A DNA stretch of 64,000 nt, from assembly GCF_001704635.1 (NCBI RefSeq), contig NZ_MAXF01000024.1:1-64000 (forward strand), in the 5' to 3' direction. Position numbers and translations under genes: made by a program. Origin of the DNA: Streptomyces sparsogenes. GTDB taxonomy: Bacteria; Actinomycetota; Actinomycetes; Streptomycetales; Streptomycetaceae. The notes under the pieces are model-generated. The model had not been told where the DNA came from. It did not search any database and saw only the letters and a program-made list of their open reading frames with translations. How positions within the stretch are numbered: the first letter of the stretch is position 1; each line of letters begins with the position of its first letter. This document shows, piece after piece, positions 50,918 through 60,075 of this stretch.

Positions 50918-52948
50918 TTACATGGAGGGACCGCTTCCGTTTTCGACCAGCGCCCAGGCCTGGGCGAACAGCTCGGGAAGCGTGCGGGTGGGCAGCGGCA
51001 GGGGGTTCTCCAGGCGCCCGTTGTAGGAGCGCGCCACCCCGATCAGCTCCGCCTTCCACGCCTCCATCGGCTGGTAGGGCTTCTTGGCGTGGATCCACTC
51101 GCCCGGCAGGAAGACCTTGCGGCCCGCCCGGGGTCGCTTGTCCTCCACGACCAGGCCGCGCTCGACCAGCACGGCGGCGGCCTTCTGGTGCCGGTCGGCC
51201 TTCCACCCGTTCCAGGCGCGGACGTTCCGGTCGGTCGGCGCGGGCAGGGCCAGCAGTTGGAGGTAGAGCGCCGCCGGATCCTCCTCGACGCCGAGGCTCC
51301 CGGCGACCCGGGCCACCACCTCGGGCGCGGAGGCCGCCGGATTGCTCTCGTACGCCCCGGCCGGCAGCGCGGCGCTCTCGATCCGCTCGACGATGCGCGC
51401 GCAGGCGGGGCCGCGCAGCCACTCCACGAGCGGGAGGTCGTCCAGAGATCCCCCGGAGTCGGATATCGCGGCCGCCAGGGTCCGGGAGCGCTCGTCGTCG
51501 CCGAAGTACGCGGGGCGGAAGTACAGCTTGGGCGGGGACCGGTATCCCCTGCGGTCGACCGCGCCGTCCGTGACGACGGTCAGCCCGTCGTCGATGCTCG
51601 CGACGTCCAGCCGCTCCGGGCCCGCGTACGGCCGGAAGCCGAACCGCTCGTGCAGGTCCGCGACCGTCCGCCCGACGCCGGCGGCGGGGCGCCCGGCGCG
51701 CAGCAGCAGCCCCGGGTGTTCCAGGCGCTCCAGCAGCAGCCGCACCAAGCCGGGCGCCCCGTCGCGGACCGGATCGCCGGCGGGCAGCTCGGCGTACACC
51801 CAGGACAGGTGGGGGACGACGGTGTGCAGGCGCTCCTGGAACCTCACCACGTCCCAGCGGGCGTCGGTGAGCAGCGGACCGTGCTCGCTGTTCCTGATCC
51901 AGGTGTCGAGGGGGGCGTCGAGCCCCGGCTCGGCCCCGGGCTGGGTGAACGCCGCGCAGAACTCGGCGGCGGACAGCCGCAGCAGCCCCAGCTCCACGAC
52001 CGCGTCGAGCGTGCGCTGCGGCACCACGGCCCGCCGGCCGCGCCGCGCCCGCCACCCCTCGGCCAGCCGCTCCGCCACCGCGCGCATCCCGCCCGGCTCC
52101 CACAGCTCGGCCGGGTCCTCGGGCAGCACGTCCGCCAGCAGCTCGAGGCGCTCCAGCGAGGTCTGCCGCGCCAGTTCGGACGCGCCGTCGTCGGCCTCGG
52201 CGACCTTGAGCCGCAGCACCTCGCGCTCGTGTGCGTCGAGGAAGGGGACGTAGGACCGCTCCAGGAGCCCCGCGAGCGCCAGGGACGCCGCCGCGCGCCC
52301 CAGGCCCGTGCCCTCGCCCAGCACGCCCACGGCCTCGGGGTCCCAGGGCGCCGGCCCCCGCTCCCGGACCAGGCCCACCAGCCGGCGCAGCTGCTCGGCG
52401 CTGCCCCAGCCGCGCGGCACGTCACGCGCCTCTTCGACGGTCCCCAGGCTCGGCGGCTCCGCCTCGCCGGTGCGCAGCTCGACGAACCGGCGGCTGCCCG
52501 ACCCGGCCCAGCCCACCGCGACGGCGGCCCCCCGCTCGTCCCGCACCGCTTCCGGGGCGCCTTCCGCCACCCGCACCACACCGGTGCGCAGCCGGGCCGC
52601 CGGGTCGGCGAAGGGGCTCTCCGCCCAGAACTCCAGCAGCGCCAGCAGCCGCTCGCGGCGCTCCTCGCGGGTGGACGGCGCGGCGGCGCGCAGCGCCACG
52701 GCGCCGATCCGCCCGATGAACCGCGCCCAGGAACCCTCGCCCGCCTTCCCCGGGTCGCCGTCCGGCCGGGAGGGCTCCCAGGTCCCGGCCAGATAGCGCC
52801 CGGTCCGCTCGATGGCGGCCAGGGAGCCGTCACGGGTCCAGTACCCCGGGCCGTCGACGAGCCCGCTCAGCGCGGTCCCCACGCCGTAGTCGTCCAGGGC
52901 CGCCACCTCGGCCCGCGCCGTCACCAGCCCGCCCGCTGTCGTCTCCAT
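50918..52948 (-). CDS. Conserved hypothetical protein, possible C-terminal part of a large DNA-binding-like protein
   Basis: A 676-aa protein not recognised as a known enzyme. It is soluble, Leu/Arg/Glu-rich and probably helical. The end (KVFLPGEWIHAKKPYQPMEAWKAELI) resembles, from memory, the C-termini of much larger actinobacterial proteins annotated as DNA-binding and often found with MoxR/VWA genes, which are missing here. It may be a solo or shortened form. ATG 52948 has AGGA about 10 nt upstream; ATG 52966 is an alternative. It ends 11 bp before the PTS genes. Confidence 0.6.
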   Translation of the reverse strand: METTAGGLVTARAEVAALDDYGVGTALSGLVDGPGYWTRDGSLAAIERTGRYLAGTWEPSRPDGDPGKAGEGSWARFIGRIGAVALRAAAPSTREERRERLLALLEFWAESPFADPAARLRTGVVRVAEGAPEAVRDERGAAVAVGWAGSGSRRFVELRTGEAEPPSLGTVEEARDVPRGWGSAEQLRRLVGLVRERGPAPWDPEAVGVLGEGTGLGRAAASLALAGLLERSYVPFLDAHEREVLRLKVAEADDGASELARQTSLERLELLADVLPEDPAELWEPGGMRAVAERLAEGWRARRGRRAVVPQRTLDAVVELGLLRLSAAEFCAAFTQPGAEPGLDAPLDTWIRNSEHGPLLTDARWDVVRFQERLHTVVPHLSWVYAELPAGDPVRDGAPGLVRLLLERLEHPGLLLRAGRPAAGVGRTVADLHERFGFRPYAGPERLDVASIDDGLTVVTDGAVDRRGYRSPPKLYFRPAYFGDDERSRTLAAAISDSGGSLDDLPLVEWLRGPACARIVERIESAALPAGAYESNPAASAPEVVARVAGSLGVEEDPAALYLQLLALPAPTDRNVRAWNGWKADRHQKAAAVLVERGLVVEDKRPRAGRKVFLPGEWIHAKKPYQPMEAWKAELIGVARSYNGRLENPLPLPTRTLPELFAQAWALVENGSGPSM

Positions 52949-53006
52949 GGGGAAATCCTGACGCATGGGTCCGACAGCGGGACGGTCGGGCGGGCGCGGG
53001 GGCTGT

Positions 53007-53942
53007 TCAGAGGCCGAAGAGGCGGGCGGCGTTGTCGTGGCAGACCGCGCGCAGCCAGTCGGCGCCGAGTCCGGTGTCCCGCAGGGCGCGCAGGGCGTCG
53101 GCGTACGGGTAGGGGATGTTGGGGAAGTCGGTGCCCAGCAGGACCTTCTCCCGCAGGTCGGCGAGGCGGGGCAGCTCGGCGCGCGGGAAGGGCATGTCGG
53201 CCTCGACGAACGGGGTGAAGACCATGGTGGTGTCGAGCATGACGTGCTCGTACCGCTCGGCCAGGTCGAGGAACTCCGCGTACTCCGGCATGCCGAGATG
53301 GGCGACGACCAGCCGCAGGGCGGGGTGGCGGGCCAGCAGCGCGCCGATCGGCCCGGGCCCGGTGTGACGTCCTGGGATGGGGCCGGAGCCGCAGTGGGTG
53401 ACCACGGGTATGCCGCGCTCGGCGAGCACCGCCCAGACCGCGTCGAGCAGCGGGTCGTTGGGGTCGAAGTCGCCGACCTGGAGGTGGCACTTGAAGACGC
53501 GCGCGCCCTGGTCGAGGGCGCGGCGTACGTCGTCGAGGGCGCACGGCTCGGCGTAGAAGGTCGCGGTGTGCAGGCAGTCGGGGGTACGGGCGGCGAAGTC
53601 AGCGGCCCAGTCGTTGAGCCAGCGGGCCATGCCGGGCTTGTGCGGGTAGAGCATCGCGGTGAAGGCGCGCACCCCGAAGCCGCGCAGCACATCGAGGCGT
53701 TCCTGCTCCTCGCGCCGGTAGGTGATCGGCCAGGCGCGACCCGTGAGAGGACCCGCCGCGTCGAAGTACGCCCACACCTTGTCCAGGACGCGCTGCGGCA
53801 TGAAGTGGGTGTGGACGTCGATGAGGTGGTCGAGCCCCACCTCGGCACGGAAGGCGGCGACATCCTCGCGCTCGGAGGTGACGTCCTCGCGCTCGGAGGT
53901 GGCGTCGTCGCGTTCGGGGGTGACGGGATGCGGGTCGGCCAT
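53007..53942 (-). CDS. Amidohydrolase family 2 (ACMSD-like metal-dependent hydrolase)
   Basis: A 311-aa TIM-barrel amidohydrolase with metal ligands in IDVHTHFMP (HxH), a central FKCHLQVGDFDP, VVTHCGSG (His), VVAHLGMPEY (His) and LLGTDFPNIPYPY (Asp). Relatives decarboxylate or hydrolyse aromatic acids. The chosen ATG 53942 leaves the SEREDV repeat (encoded by a duplicated 21-bp unit) in the N-terminus. Promoter and partner genes are not evident. Confidence 0.82.
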   Translation of the reverse strand: MADPHPVTPERDDATSEREDVTSEREDVAAFRAEVGLDHLIDVHTHFMPQRVLDKVWAYFDAAGPLTGRAWPITYRREEQERLDVLRGFGVRAFTAMLYPHKPGMARWLNDWAADFAARTPDCLHTATFYAEPCALDDVRRALDQGARVFKCHLQVGDFDPNDPLLDAVWAVLAERGIPVVTHCGSGPIPGRHTGPGPIGALLARHPALRLVVAHLGMPEYAEFLDLAERYEHVMLDTTMVFTPFVEADMPFPRAELPRLADLREKVLLGTDFPNIPYPYADALRALRDTGLGADWLRAVCHDNAARLFGL

Positions 53943-54013
53943 GGACGGCAGCGTAATCGGCGACGGATCTTCCCCTCTCACGGGGTGAGATGGCGGGCGA
54001 GGCAGGGGCAGGG

Positions 54014-54328
54014 CTAGGGAGCGTCGGGCAGCAGGGGCCGCATGAATGTGCGCTCGTAGCGCAGGACGCAGCCGCTTTCGTCCCTGATCCGGTCCGCCTC
54101 GATGAACTCGGGGTCCTTGCCGAACAGCGTCCGGTACTCCTCGTACGCGGCGAGGCTGGGGAAGCTGAACAAGGCCAGTGCTTTGTCGCTGGCGCCCTCG
54201 GACGGCAGGAAGTAGCCGTGGTGCGTGCCGCCATGGCGGTCGACCAGCTCCATCCAGCGGCGCCCGAACCGCTCGAACGCCTCGATCTTCGCCGGGTCGA
54301 TCACGTACTCGACGACGCAGGTAATCAT
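54014..54328 (-). CDS. NIPSNAP-family protein
   Basis: A 104-aa ferredoxin-like-fold protein with the family core MITCVVEYVIDPAKIEAFERFGRRWMELVDRHGGTHHGYFLP and FSFPSLAAYEEYRTLF. NIPSNAP proteins are dimeric and of unclear biochemical role. It is divergent from the GNAT gene by 97 bp. Confidence 0.88.
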   Translation of the reverse strand: MITCVVEYVIDPAKIEAFERFGRRWMELVDRHGGTHHGYFLPSEGASDKALALFSFPSLAAYEEYRTLFGKDPEFIEADRIRDESGCVLRYERTFMRPLLPDAP

Positions 54329-54425
54329 CCTCCGAGGCTAGCGTCCCCGCCCCGCCCCCCGTCGGCAGCGGTAGGCTCCTACGGCCTGAACGACCTCCAC
54401 CACCTCAACGACGAGCGGGGCCACG

Positions 54426-55226
54426 GTGACCGATCGCGCGGAATCCATCGAATCCATGGAGCAGCTCGCCGCGGTCTGGCGCGCCATGGTGCTCGACCGC
54501 GACGCGGGGGCGGACGTGCGCGACCTTCCGGGGATCGCCGTCCGCTGGGCGGACTGCCGGTTCGCCTTCTGGAACTGCGTCACCCTGACCGACGTGGGGT
54601 CGGACGCGGAGCACCTGGGACAGCGTCTGAGCCAGGCCGCGGACATTATGCGCTCGAAGCGACAGCCGGGCTTCCTCTGGCTCTTCGAGGACCTTCTCGC
54701 CGACGGGGCCGGCTCCGCGCTGGAGGCGGCGGCCGAGCGCGCGGGCCTCCAGTACGCCTTCCCCGGTACCGGAATGGCCGGGGACCTGCTTCCCCTGCCC
54801 GAGCCGGCCCACCCCGATCTGACGTTCGTCCGCGTGACGTCCGATGAACACCTGCGGGCGTACGCGGACCTCAACTCGCGTGCCTACGGCTTCCCCTTGG
54901 AGGACGGCCGCGACGGACTCGCCGGATCCGCGCTGTGGAAGAGCGAGGTGTACGCCTACCTGGGCATGCGGGGCGACACTCCGGTGACGTGCGCGGCTAC
55001 GGTCGAGGCGGAAGGCCGACTGTTCGTCGTGCTCGTCGCCACGGACCCGGAGTGGCAGCGCAGAGGCTACGGCGAGGCGGTCACGCGCAAGGCCCTGTAC
55101 GAGGGCGCCCGGGCCACCGGGCTGACCCGCGCCACGCTGCACGCGACCGCCGCCGGGGCCCCCGTGTATCCGCGCATCGGGTTCAGGCCGAACTCGCCGA
55201 TCCGCTTCTACGGCGTGAAGGGCTGA
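54426..55226 (+). CDS. GNAT-family N-acetyltransferase
   Basis: A 266-aa GNAT protein. The acetyl-CoA loop VLVATDPEWQRRGYGEAVTRKAL is at ~205-225, followed by TLHATAAGAPVYPRIGFR. The N-terminal 130 residues form a first, degenerate GNAT-like domain. The acceptor is unknown. It starts with GTG 54426. Confidence 0.87.
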   Translation: MTDRAESIESMEQLAAVWRAMVLDRDAGADVRDLPGIAVRWADCRFAFWNCVTLTDVGSDAEHLGQRLSQAADIMRSKRQPGFLWLFEDLLADGAGSALEAAAERAGLQYAFPGTGMAGDLLPLPEPAHPDLTFVRVTSDEHLRAYADLNSRAYGFPLEDGRDGLAGSALWKSEVYAYLGMRGDTPVTCAATVEAEGRLFVVLVATDPEWQRRGYGEAVTRKALYEGARATGLTRATLHATAAGAPVYPRIGFRPNSPIRFYGVKG

Positions 55227-55302
55227 TCCGACGGACGACGCCGCCGGACCACACGGCGAAACCCATGTGCGCGGCGCCCGCCCCCGGGCCAAGATGGCAA
55301 TC

Positions 55303-56196
55303 ATGAGCGTGTTCATCGAGGATCCCGCACGGCTCGGTGAGGAGCGGCTGTCCGACGGACGGTCCCTGGGGTGGGCCGAGTGGGGGCCGCCGGACGGCGT
55401 GCCCGTGCTGCTGTGTCCTGGGGCCGCCACGAGCCGGTGGCTCGGCTTCGGGGCGGGGGCCGTCGAGGCGCTCGGGGTGCGTCTCGTCTCGGTGGACCGC
55501 CCGGGTCTCGGCGCCTCCACGCCGGCACCGGGCCGGGGCTTCGCCGACTTCGCCGAGGACATGCGCCAATTCACGGCGCTGCGCGGGCTGGGGCGCCCGC
55601 CGGTGGTCGGCAACTCCCAGGGCGCGCCGTTCGCGCTCGCGTGTGCCGTGGAGGGTGTCGTCTCGGCCCTGGCCGTCGTCTCCGGCGCCGACGAGGTGGC
55701 GGCGCCGGAGTTCGCCACCGCCCTGCCGGCGGAGCTGCGGGGGCTGGTCGACAGGAGCGTGCGCGACCCGGCCGGGGCGGAGGAGTTCTTCGCCGGTCTC
55801 GGCGCGGACGCGATGTGGGACCTGGTGATGGCCGGGAGCCCGGAGTGCGACCTGGCCGTGTACCGGGACCCCGGGTTCGAGGCCGCCTACCGCCGGGCCC
55901 TGGCCGAGGGCTTCGCCCACGGCGGGGCCGGTTACGGCCGGGACACCGTCCTGGCCATGGGGCGGTGGCCGTTCGACCTCGGCCGGATCGCCGTGCCGGT
56001 CGATATCTGGTACGGCGAGCAGGACACCGGCCACTCCCCCGACAACGGCGCCTTCCTCGCCACCCGCGTCCCGGGCGCGGACCGCCGCGTCGTACCGGGG
56101 ATCGGCGGCGCGGTGCTGTGGACCCACGCCGGGGCCGTACTCCGCTCCCTCCTGCGGAAGGCCGGCGCGGACCGGAAGGCCGGCGCGGACCGGTAG
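55303..56196 (+). CDS. Alpha/beta hydrolase
   Basis: A 297-aa alpha/beta hydrolase: oxyanion region LLCPGAATSRW, DRPGLGAST, nucleophile elbow GNSQGAP with Ser105, acid near WYGEQDTGHSP (Asp) and a C-terminal region rich in Gly/Ala where the catalytic His would lie (LWTHAG). It differs from the hydrolase at 19.5 kb in keeping its Ser. ATG 55303 is preferred to the longer frame from 55267. The C-terminus is a short duplication of RKAGAD. Confidence 0.82.
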   Translation: MSVFIEDPARLGEERLSDGRSLGWAEWGPPDGVPVLLCPGAATSRWLGFGAGAVEALGVRLVSVDRPGLGASTPAPGRGFADFAEDMRQFTALRGLGRPPVVGNSQGAPFALACAVEGVVSALAVVSGADEVAAPEFATALPAELRGLVDRSVRDPAGAEEFFAGLGADAMWDLVMAGSPECDLAVYRDPGFEAAYRRALAEGFAHGGAGYGRDTVLAMGRWPFDLGRIAVPVDIWYGEQDTGHSPDNGAFLATRVPGADRRVVPGIGGAVLWTHAGAVLRSLLRKAGADRKAGADR

Positions 56197-56357
56197 GCCG
56201 GTCACTCGCACCTTCACGACCGCACGCCTAGGCTGTCGCCGGAGGCCAGGGCTACCAGCGCGTAGCGCAGTCCACGACAACCGCGACAGACTGCGGCGGA
56301 CTGCGGCAGACCGCGACCGAGGGCGACCGACGGCGACAGACGGCGAAGGAGCGCGTG

Positions 56358-57410
56358 ATGAAGGGCTGGACCGCGAGCGACATCCCCGATCAGACCGGCC
56401 GCACCGCCGTGGTGACCGGCGCCAACAGCGGCATCGGCTATGTCACCGCCCGCGAGCTGGCCCGGCGCGGCGCCCAGGTGGTGCTCGCCTGCCGCAGCGA
56501 GGCGCGGGGCGCCGAGGCCGTGGAGCGGATCCGGGCGCAGGTGCCGGGCGCGGAGGTGCGGTTCGCGCCGCTGGACCTGGCGGACCTGGCGTCCGTACGG
56601 GCCTTCGCGGCCGAGTACCGGGGGGACCGGCTGGACCTGCTGATCAACAACGCGGGGGTGATGGCCCTCCCCCACCGCAGGACCGCCGACGGCTTCGAGA
56701 CGCAGTTCGGCGTCAACCACCTGGGGCACTTCGCGCTGACCGGGCTGCTGCTGCCCAGGCTGCTGGCGGCGAAGCCGGGGGCGCGGGTGGTCAGCGTGTC
56801 CAGCTTCATGCACATGCTGGGGACGGTGGACCCGCGCGATCTCAACATGGAGCGCGGATACCGGCGGTGGACCGCCTACGCCCGCTCCAAGACCGCCAAC
56901 CTCCTCTTCATCCACGAGCTCTCCCGCCGCCTGAGCACGGCCGGCGCCCGGCTGACCGCCGCCGCCGCCCACCCCGGCTACGCCTCGACGAACCTCCAGA
57001 CCGCCGCCCCCAAGCTGGAGGGCCGCCGCGCCACCGAGCGCTTCATGGAGATCGGCAACCGCTACTTCGCCCAGACCCCGGACAACGGCGCCCTGCCCAC
57101 CCTCTACGCGGCCACCGCCCCCGACGTCCGCCAGGACGACTTCTTCGGCCCGCCCTTCCTGATGTGGCGCGGCACCCCCACCCGCTCGCCCCGCGCGAAG
57201 TGGACCCGGGACGACACGGCGGGCCGGGGCCTGTGGGCGGTGTCGGAGCGGCTGACGGGCGTGCGGTACGACGCGCTCGCGCAGCCCGCCGCTGCCGGGG
57301 CCACGGAAAAGAACACCGCGAAGAACACCTCGAAGAACACCGCTGAGAACACCGCGAAAGACGCCGGAAAGAACACCGCGAAGGACGCCGGAAAGGACGC
57401 CGGACAGTGA
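56358..57410 (+). CDS. Short-chain dehydrogenase/reductase with repetitive C-terminal tail
   Basis: A 350-aa SDR resembling retinol-dehydrogenase-like reductases: cofactor motif [16 protein letters not shown] (~20-35), NNAGVM, active-site S (VSVSSFMH) and YARSK. The core ends near residue 316; the rest is a tail of [14 protein letters not shown] and KDAGK units encoded by imperfect 12-15-bp repeats. AAGGAG precedes ATG 56358. Its stop shares one base with the thiolase start, so the two are co-translated, and it probably reduces a fatty-acyl or ketone intermediate. Confidence 0.88.
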   Translation: MKGWTASDIPDQTGRTAVVTGANSGIGYVTARELARRGAQVVLACRSEARGAEAVERIRAQVPGAEVRFAPLDLADLASVRAFAAEYRGDRLDLLINNAGVMALPHRRTADGFETQFGVNHLGHFALTGLLLPRLLAAKPGARVVSVSSFMHMLGTVDPRDLNMERGYRRWTAYARSKTANLLFIHELSRRLSTAGARLTAAAAHPGYASTNLQTAAPKLEGRRATERFMEIGNRYFAQTPDNGALPTLYAATAPDVRQDDFFGPPFLMWRGTPTRSPRAKWTRDDTAGRGLWAVSERLTGVRYDALAQPAAAGATEKNTAKNTSKNTAENTAKDAGKNTAKDAGKDAGQ

Positions 57411-58606
57411 TGAGCAACGGCACGATGCGCGAGGTCTACATCGTCGACGCCGTCCGCACCCCCGTCGGCAAGTACGGCGGCGCGCTCGCGGGCGTGCGCC
57501 CCGACGACCTGGCCGCCCATGTCGTACGCGCCCTCCTCGCCCGCACCCCCGACCTCGACCCGGCCCGCGTCGACGACGTCTACTTCGGCAACGCCAACGG
57601 CGCGGGCGAGGAGAACCGCGACGTGGCCCGGATGGCCGTCCTGCTGGCCGGGCTCCCCGTCACCGTGCCCGGCGCCACCGTCAACCGGCTGTGCGCCTCC
57701 GGCCTGGAGGCCGTGCTCCAGGCCGCCCGCGCCATCGCCGTCGGCGACGCGCACATCGCGCTGGCCGGGGGCGTGGAGTCGATGAGCCGCGCCCCCTGGG
57801 TGCTGCCCAAGCCGGAGCGGGCCTTCCCGGCCGGGCACCAGCAGCTCTACTCCACCACCCTCGGCTGGCGCATGACCAACCCCGACATGCCGCCCGAGTG
57901 GACCGTCGCCCTCGGCGAGGGCGCCGAGCTGATCGCCGACAAGCACGGCATCAGCCGCGAGGCGCAGGACGCCTACGCGCTGGCCAGCCACCGGAAGGCG
58001 GTACGGGCCTGGGAGGACGGCGCGTACGACGCGGAGGTCGTGCCGTACGAGGGGGTGGACCTGCCCCGGGACGAGACCATCCGCGACAACACGTCCTTGG
58101 AGTCCCTGGCCAAGCTGAAGCCCGCCTTCCGCAAGGACGGCGGGACGGTCACCGCGGGCAACTCCTCACCGCTGAACGACGGCGCCGCGGCGCTGCTGCT
58201 CGTCGACGAAGAGGGGCTCGCGGCCACCGGGCGCGAGCCCCTGGCGCGGATCGGCGCGTCCGCCGTCACCGGCATCGAGCCGCAGTACTTCGGCCTCGGG
58301 CCGGTCGAGGCCGTCCACCGCGCCCTGGCCAAGGCCGGCCGCTCCTTCGCCGACCTGACCACCCTGGAGCTCAACGAGGCCTTCGCCGCGCAAGTGCTCG
58401 GCTGCCTCGCCGAGTGGCCGGAGCTGGACCCCGCCCTCGTCAACCCGCGCGGCGGCGCCATCGCCATCGGCCACCCCCTCGGCGCCTCCGGCGCCCGGCT
58501 CGCCGGGGCCGTCGCCCACCAACTCGCGGCCGCCGGCTCCGGGACCGGCCTGGCCACCTTGTGCATCGGCGTCGGCCAGGGCCTCGCCCTCGTCCTGGAG
58601 AGGTGA
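57410..58606 (+). CDS. Thiolase (acetyl-CoA C-acetyltransferase-type)
   Basis: A 398-aa thiolase: active-site Cys in VNRLCASGLEAV, GGVESMSRAPW, NSSPLNDGAAALLL, the His in GGAIAIGHPLGASGARL and the second Cys in LCIGVGQGLAL. It catalyses acetyl-CoA condensation or beta-ketoacyl cleavage. The ATG overlaps the SDR stop by one base. Four 17-bp repeats begin inside its last codons. Confidence 0.95.
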   Translation: MSNGTMREVYIVDAVRTPVGKYGGALAGVRPDDLAAHVVRALLARTPDLDPARVDDVYFGNANGAGEENRDVARMAVLLAGLPVTVPGATVNRLCASGLEAVLQAARAIAVGDAHIALAGGVESMSRAPWVLPKPERAFPAGHQQLYSTTLGWRMTNPDMPPEWTVALGEGAELIADKHGISREAQDAYALASHRKAVRAWEDGAYDAEVVPYEGVDLPRDETIRDNTSLESLAKLKPAFRKDGGTVTAGNSSPLNDGAAALLLVDEEGLAATGREPLARIGASAVTGIEPQYFGLGPVEAVHRALAKAGRSFADLTTLELNEAFAAQVLGCLAEWPELDPALVNPRGGAIAIGHPLGASGARLAGAVAHQLAAAGSGTGLATLCIGVGQGLALVLER

Positions 58607-58662
58607 CGCACCCGGAGAGGTGACACATCTGGAGAGGTGACACCTCTGGAGAGGTGACACAC
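58595..58662. repeat. Four tandem 17-bp repeats at the thiolase 3' end
   Basis: Units of the form C(T/C)GGAGAGGTGAC(A/G)C(A/C)(T/C) at 58595-58611, 58612-58628, 58629-58645 and 58646-58662. The first contains the thiolase stop codon. The 17-bp period breaks the reading frame, so this is not a protein repeat. Copies 2 and 3 are nearly identical; each has a perfect ribosome-site-like GGAGAGG. Confidence 0.85.
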
Positions 58663-58776
58663 CGCCGCAACAACGCTGTCGTAATCCGCCCCCAAGGTTG
58701 ATCACTGGGCCGTACCGTGGTTGGTTGCATGATCCGGCCACAGGCCACAGGCAGCGATGACGCGAGGGGGCGCACC

Positions 58777-60066
58777 ATGTCCAACAGCCACAAGTCCGTC
58801 AGCCGCAGACGACTGCTCGGCGTCGGCGGCAGCCTGGCGCTGACGGGGGCCCTGGCCGCCGCCTGCGGCTCCAACACCGGGCGCGACTCCGAGGATTCGA
58901 ACGGCAAGCCGGTCATCGAGCAGTGGTACCACCAGTACGGCGAGGACGGCACCGAGCAGGCGGTGAAGCGGTACGCCGCCGCGTACGGCAAGACCGGCAA
59001 GGCCAAGGTCGAGGTGCAGTGGCGGCCGGGGAACTACGACCAGCAGACGGCCGCCGCGCTGCTCACCACGTCCGGCCCCGACGTGTTCGAGGCCAACGGC
59101 CCGACGCTGGACCAGATCCAGGGCGGCCAGGTCGTGGACCTGACCGCCCTCCTCGACGGCGTCAAGGACGACTTCAACCAAGCGGTCCTCGCGCCCAAGA
59201 CGTACGACGGCAAGATCTGGGGCATCCCGCAGGTCATCGACATGCAGCTGCTCTACTACCGCAAGAGCCTGCTGAAGGACGCCGGCGTGGAGCCGCCGCG
59301 GACGCTCGACGAGCTGGTGGACGCCGCGAAGGCGCTCACCGACAAGAAGACCAAGGGGCTGTTCCTCGGCAACGACGGCGGCGCCGGGGTGCTCGGCGGC
59401 ACCCCGCTGCAGGCCGCCGGGCTCCAGCTGGTCACCGACGGCGGCGAGGTCGGCTTCGACGACCCGGCCGCCGCCCGCGCGCTGGAGAAGATCCGCCGGC
59501 TGTACGCGGACAAGTCGCTGCTGCTGGGGGCGCCGTCCGACTGGTCGGACCCGTCGGCGTTCATCCAGGGGCTCACGGCCATGCAGTGGTCGGGGCTGTG
59601 GGCGCTGCCGCAGGTGAAGAAGGCGCTGGATGACGACTTCGGGGTGCTGCCGTTCCCGAAGGACGGCTCGGCGGGCAAGCCGTCGGTGCCGGTCGGGGCG
59701 TACGGCGCGGCGGTCAGCTCCAAGGCGAAGCACAAGGCGGAGGCGAAGGCCTTCGTGAAGTGGCTGTGGGTGGACAAGACGGAGTACCAGGAGGACTTCG
59801 CGCTGTCGTACGGCTTCCACATCCCGGCCCGGATCTCGCTCGCCAAGAAGGCCGCCAAGCTGCGCGACGGCGCGGCCGGGGACGCGGTGCGCTACGCCAC
59901 CGACCACGGCTACGCGGAGCCGCTGCTGTGGACCCCGGCGAGCAAGACCGCCTACCAGGACGCGCTCAACCGGATCATCAAGGACGGCGCGAACGCGGAC
60001 CAGGAGCTGCGGACCGTGGTGCGCAAGGTGGCCGCGGAGCTGCGGCGCGTGCAGAAGAAGAGCTGA
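58777..60066 (+). CDS. ABC sugar-binding lipoprotein (Tat-type signal)
   Basis: A 429-aa family-1 solute-binding protein. The signal peptide has SRRRLLGVGG (twin-arginine) and LAAAC (lipobox), suggesting Tat export of a lipoprotein. CUT1-type core follows (EQWYHQYGEDGTEQAVKRYA, WGIPQVIDMQLLYYRKSLL, GLTAMQWSGLWALPQ). GAGGGGG precedes ATG 58777; it is a second, separate sugar transporter from the one at 42.8-46.0 kb. The ligand is not evident. Confidence 0.9.
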   Translation: MSNSHKSVSRRRLLGVGGSLALTGALAAACGSNTGRDSEDSNGKPVIEQWYHQYGEDGTEQAVKRYAAAYGKTGKAKVEVQWRPGNYDQQTAAALLTTSGPDVFEANGPTLDQIQGGQVVDLTALLDGVKDDFNQAVLAPKTYDGKIWGIPQVIDMQLLYYRKSLLKDAGVEPPRTLDELVDAAKALTDKKTKGLFLGNDGGAGVLGGTPLQAAGLQLVTDGGEVGFDDPAAARALEKIRRLYADKSLLLGAPSDWSDPSAFIQGLTAMQWSGLWALPQVKKALDDDFGVLPFPKDGSAGKPSVPVGAYGAAVSSKAKHKAEAKAFVKWLWVDKTEYQEDFALSYGFHIPARISLAKKAAKLRDGAAGDAVRYATDHGYAEPLLWTPASKTAYQDALNRIIKDGANADQELRTVVRKVAAELRRVQKKS

Positions 60067-60075
60067 CGCCCGCCG

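Noticed and set aside
58595..58662. CRISPR array
   Set aside because: The 17-bp units are directly adjacent with no spacers and no cas genes are present.
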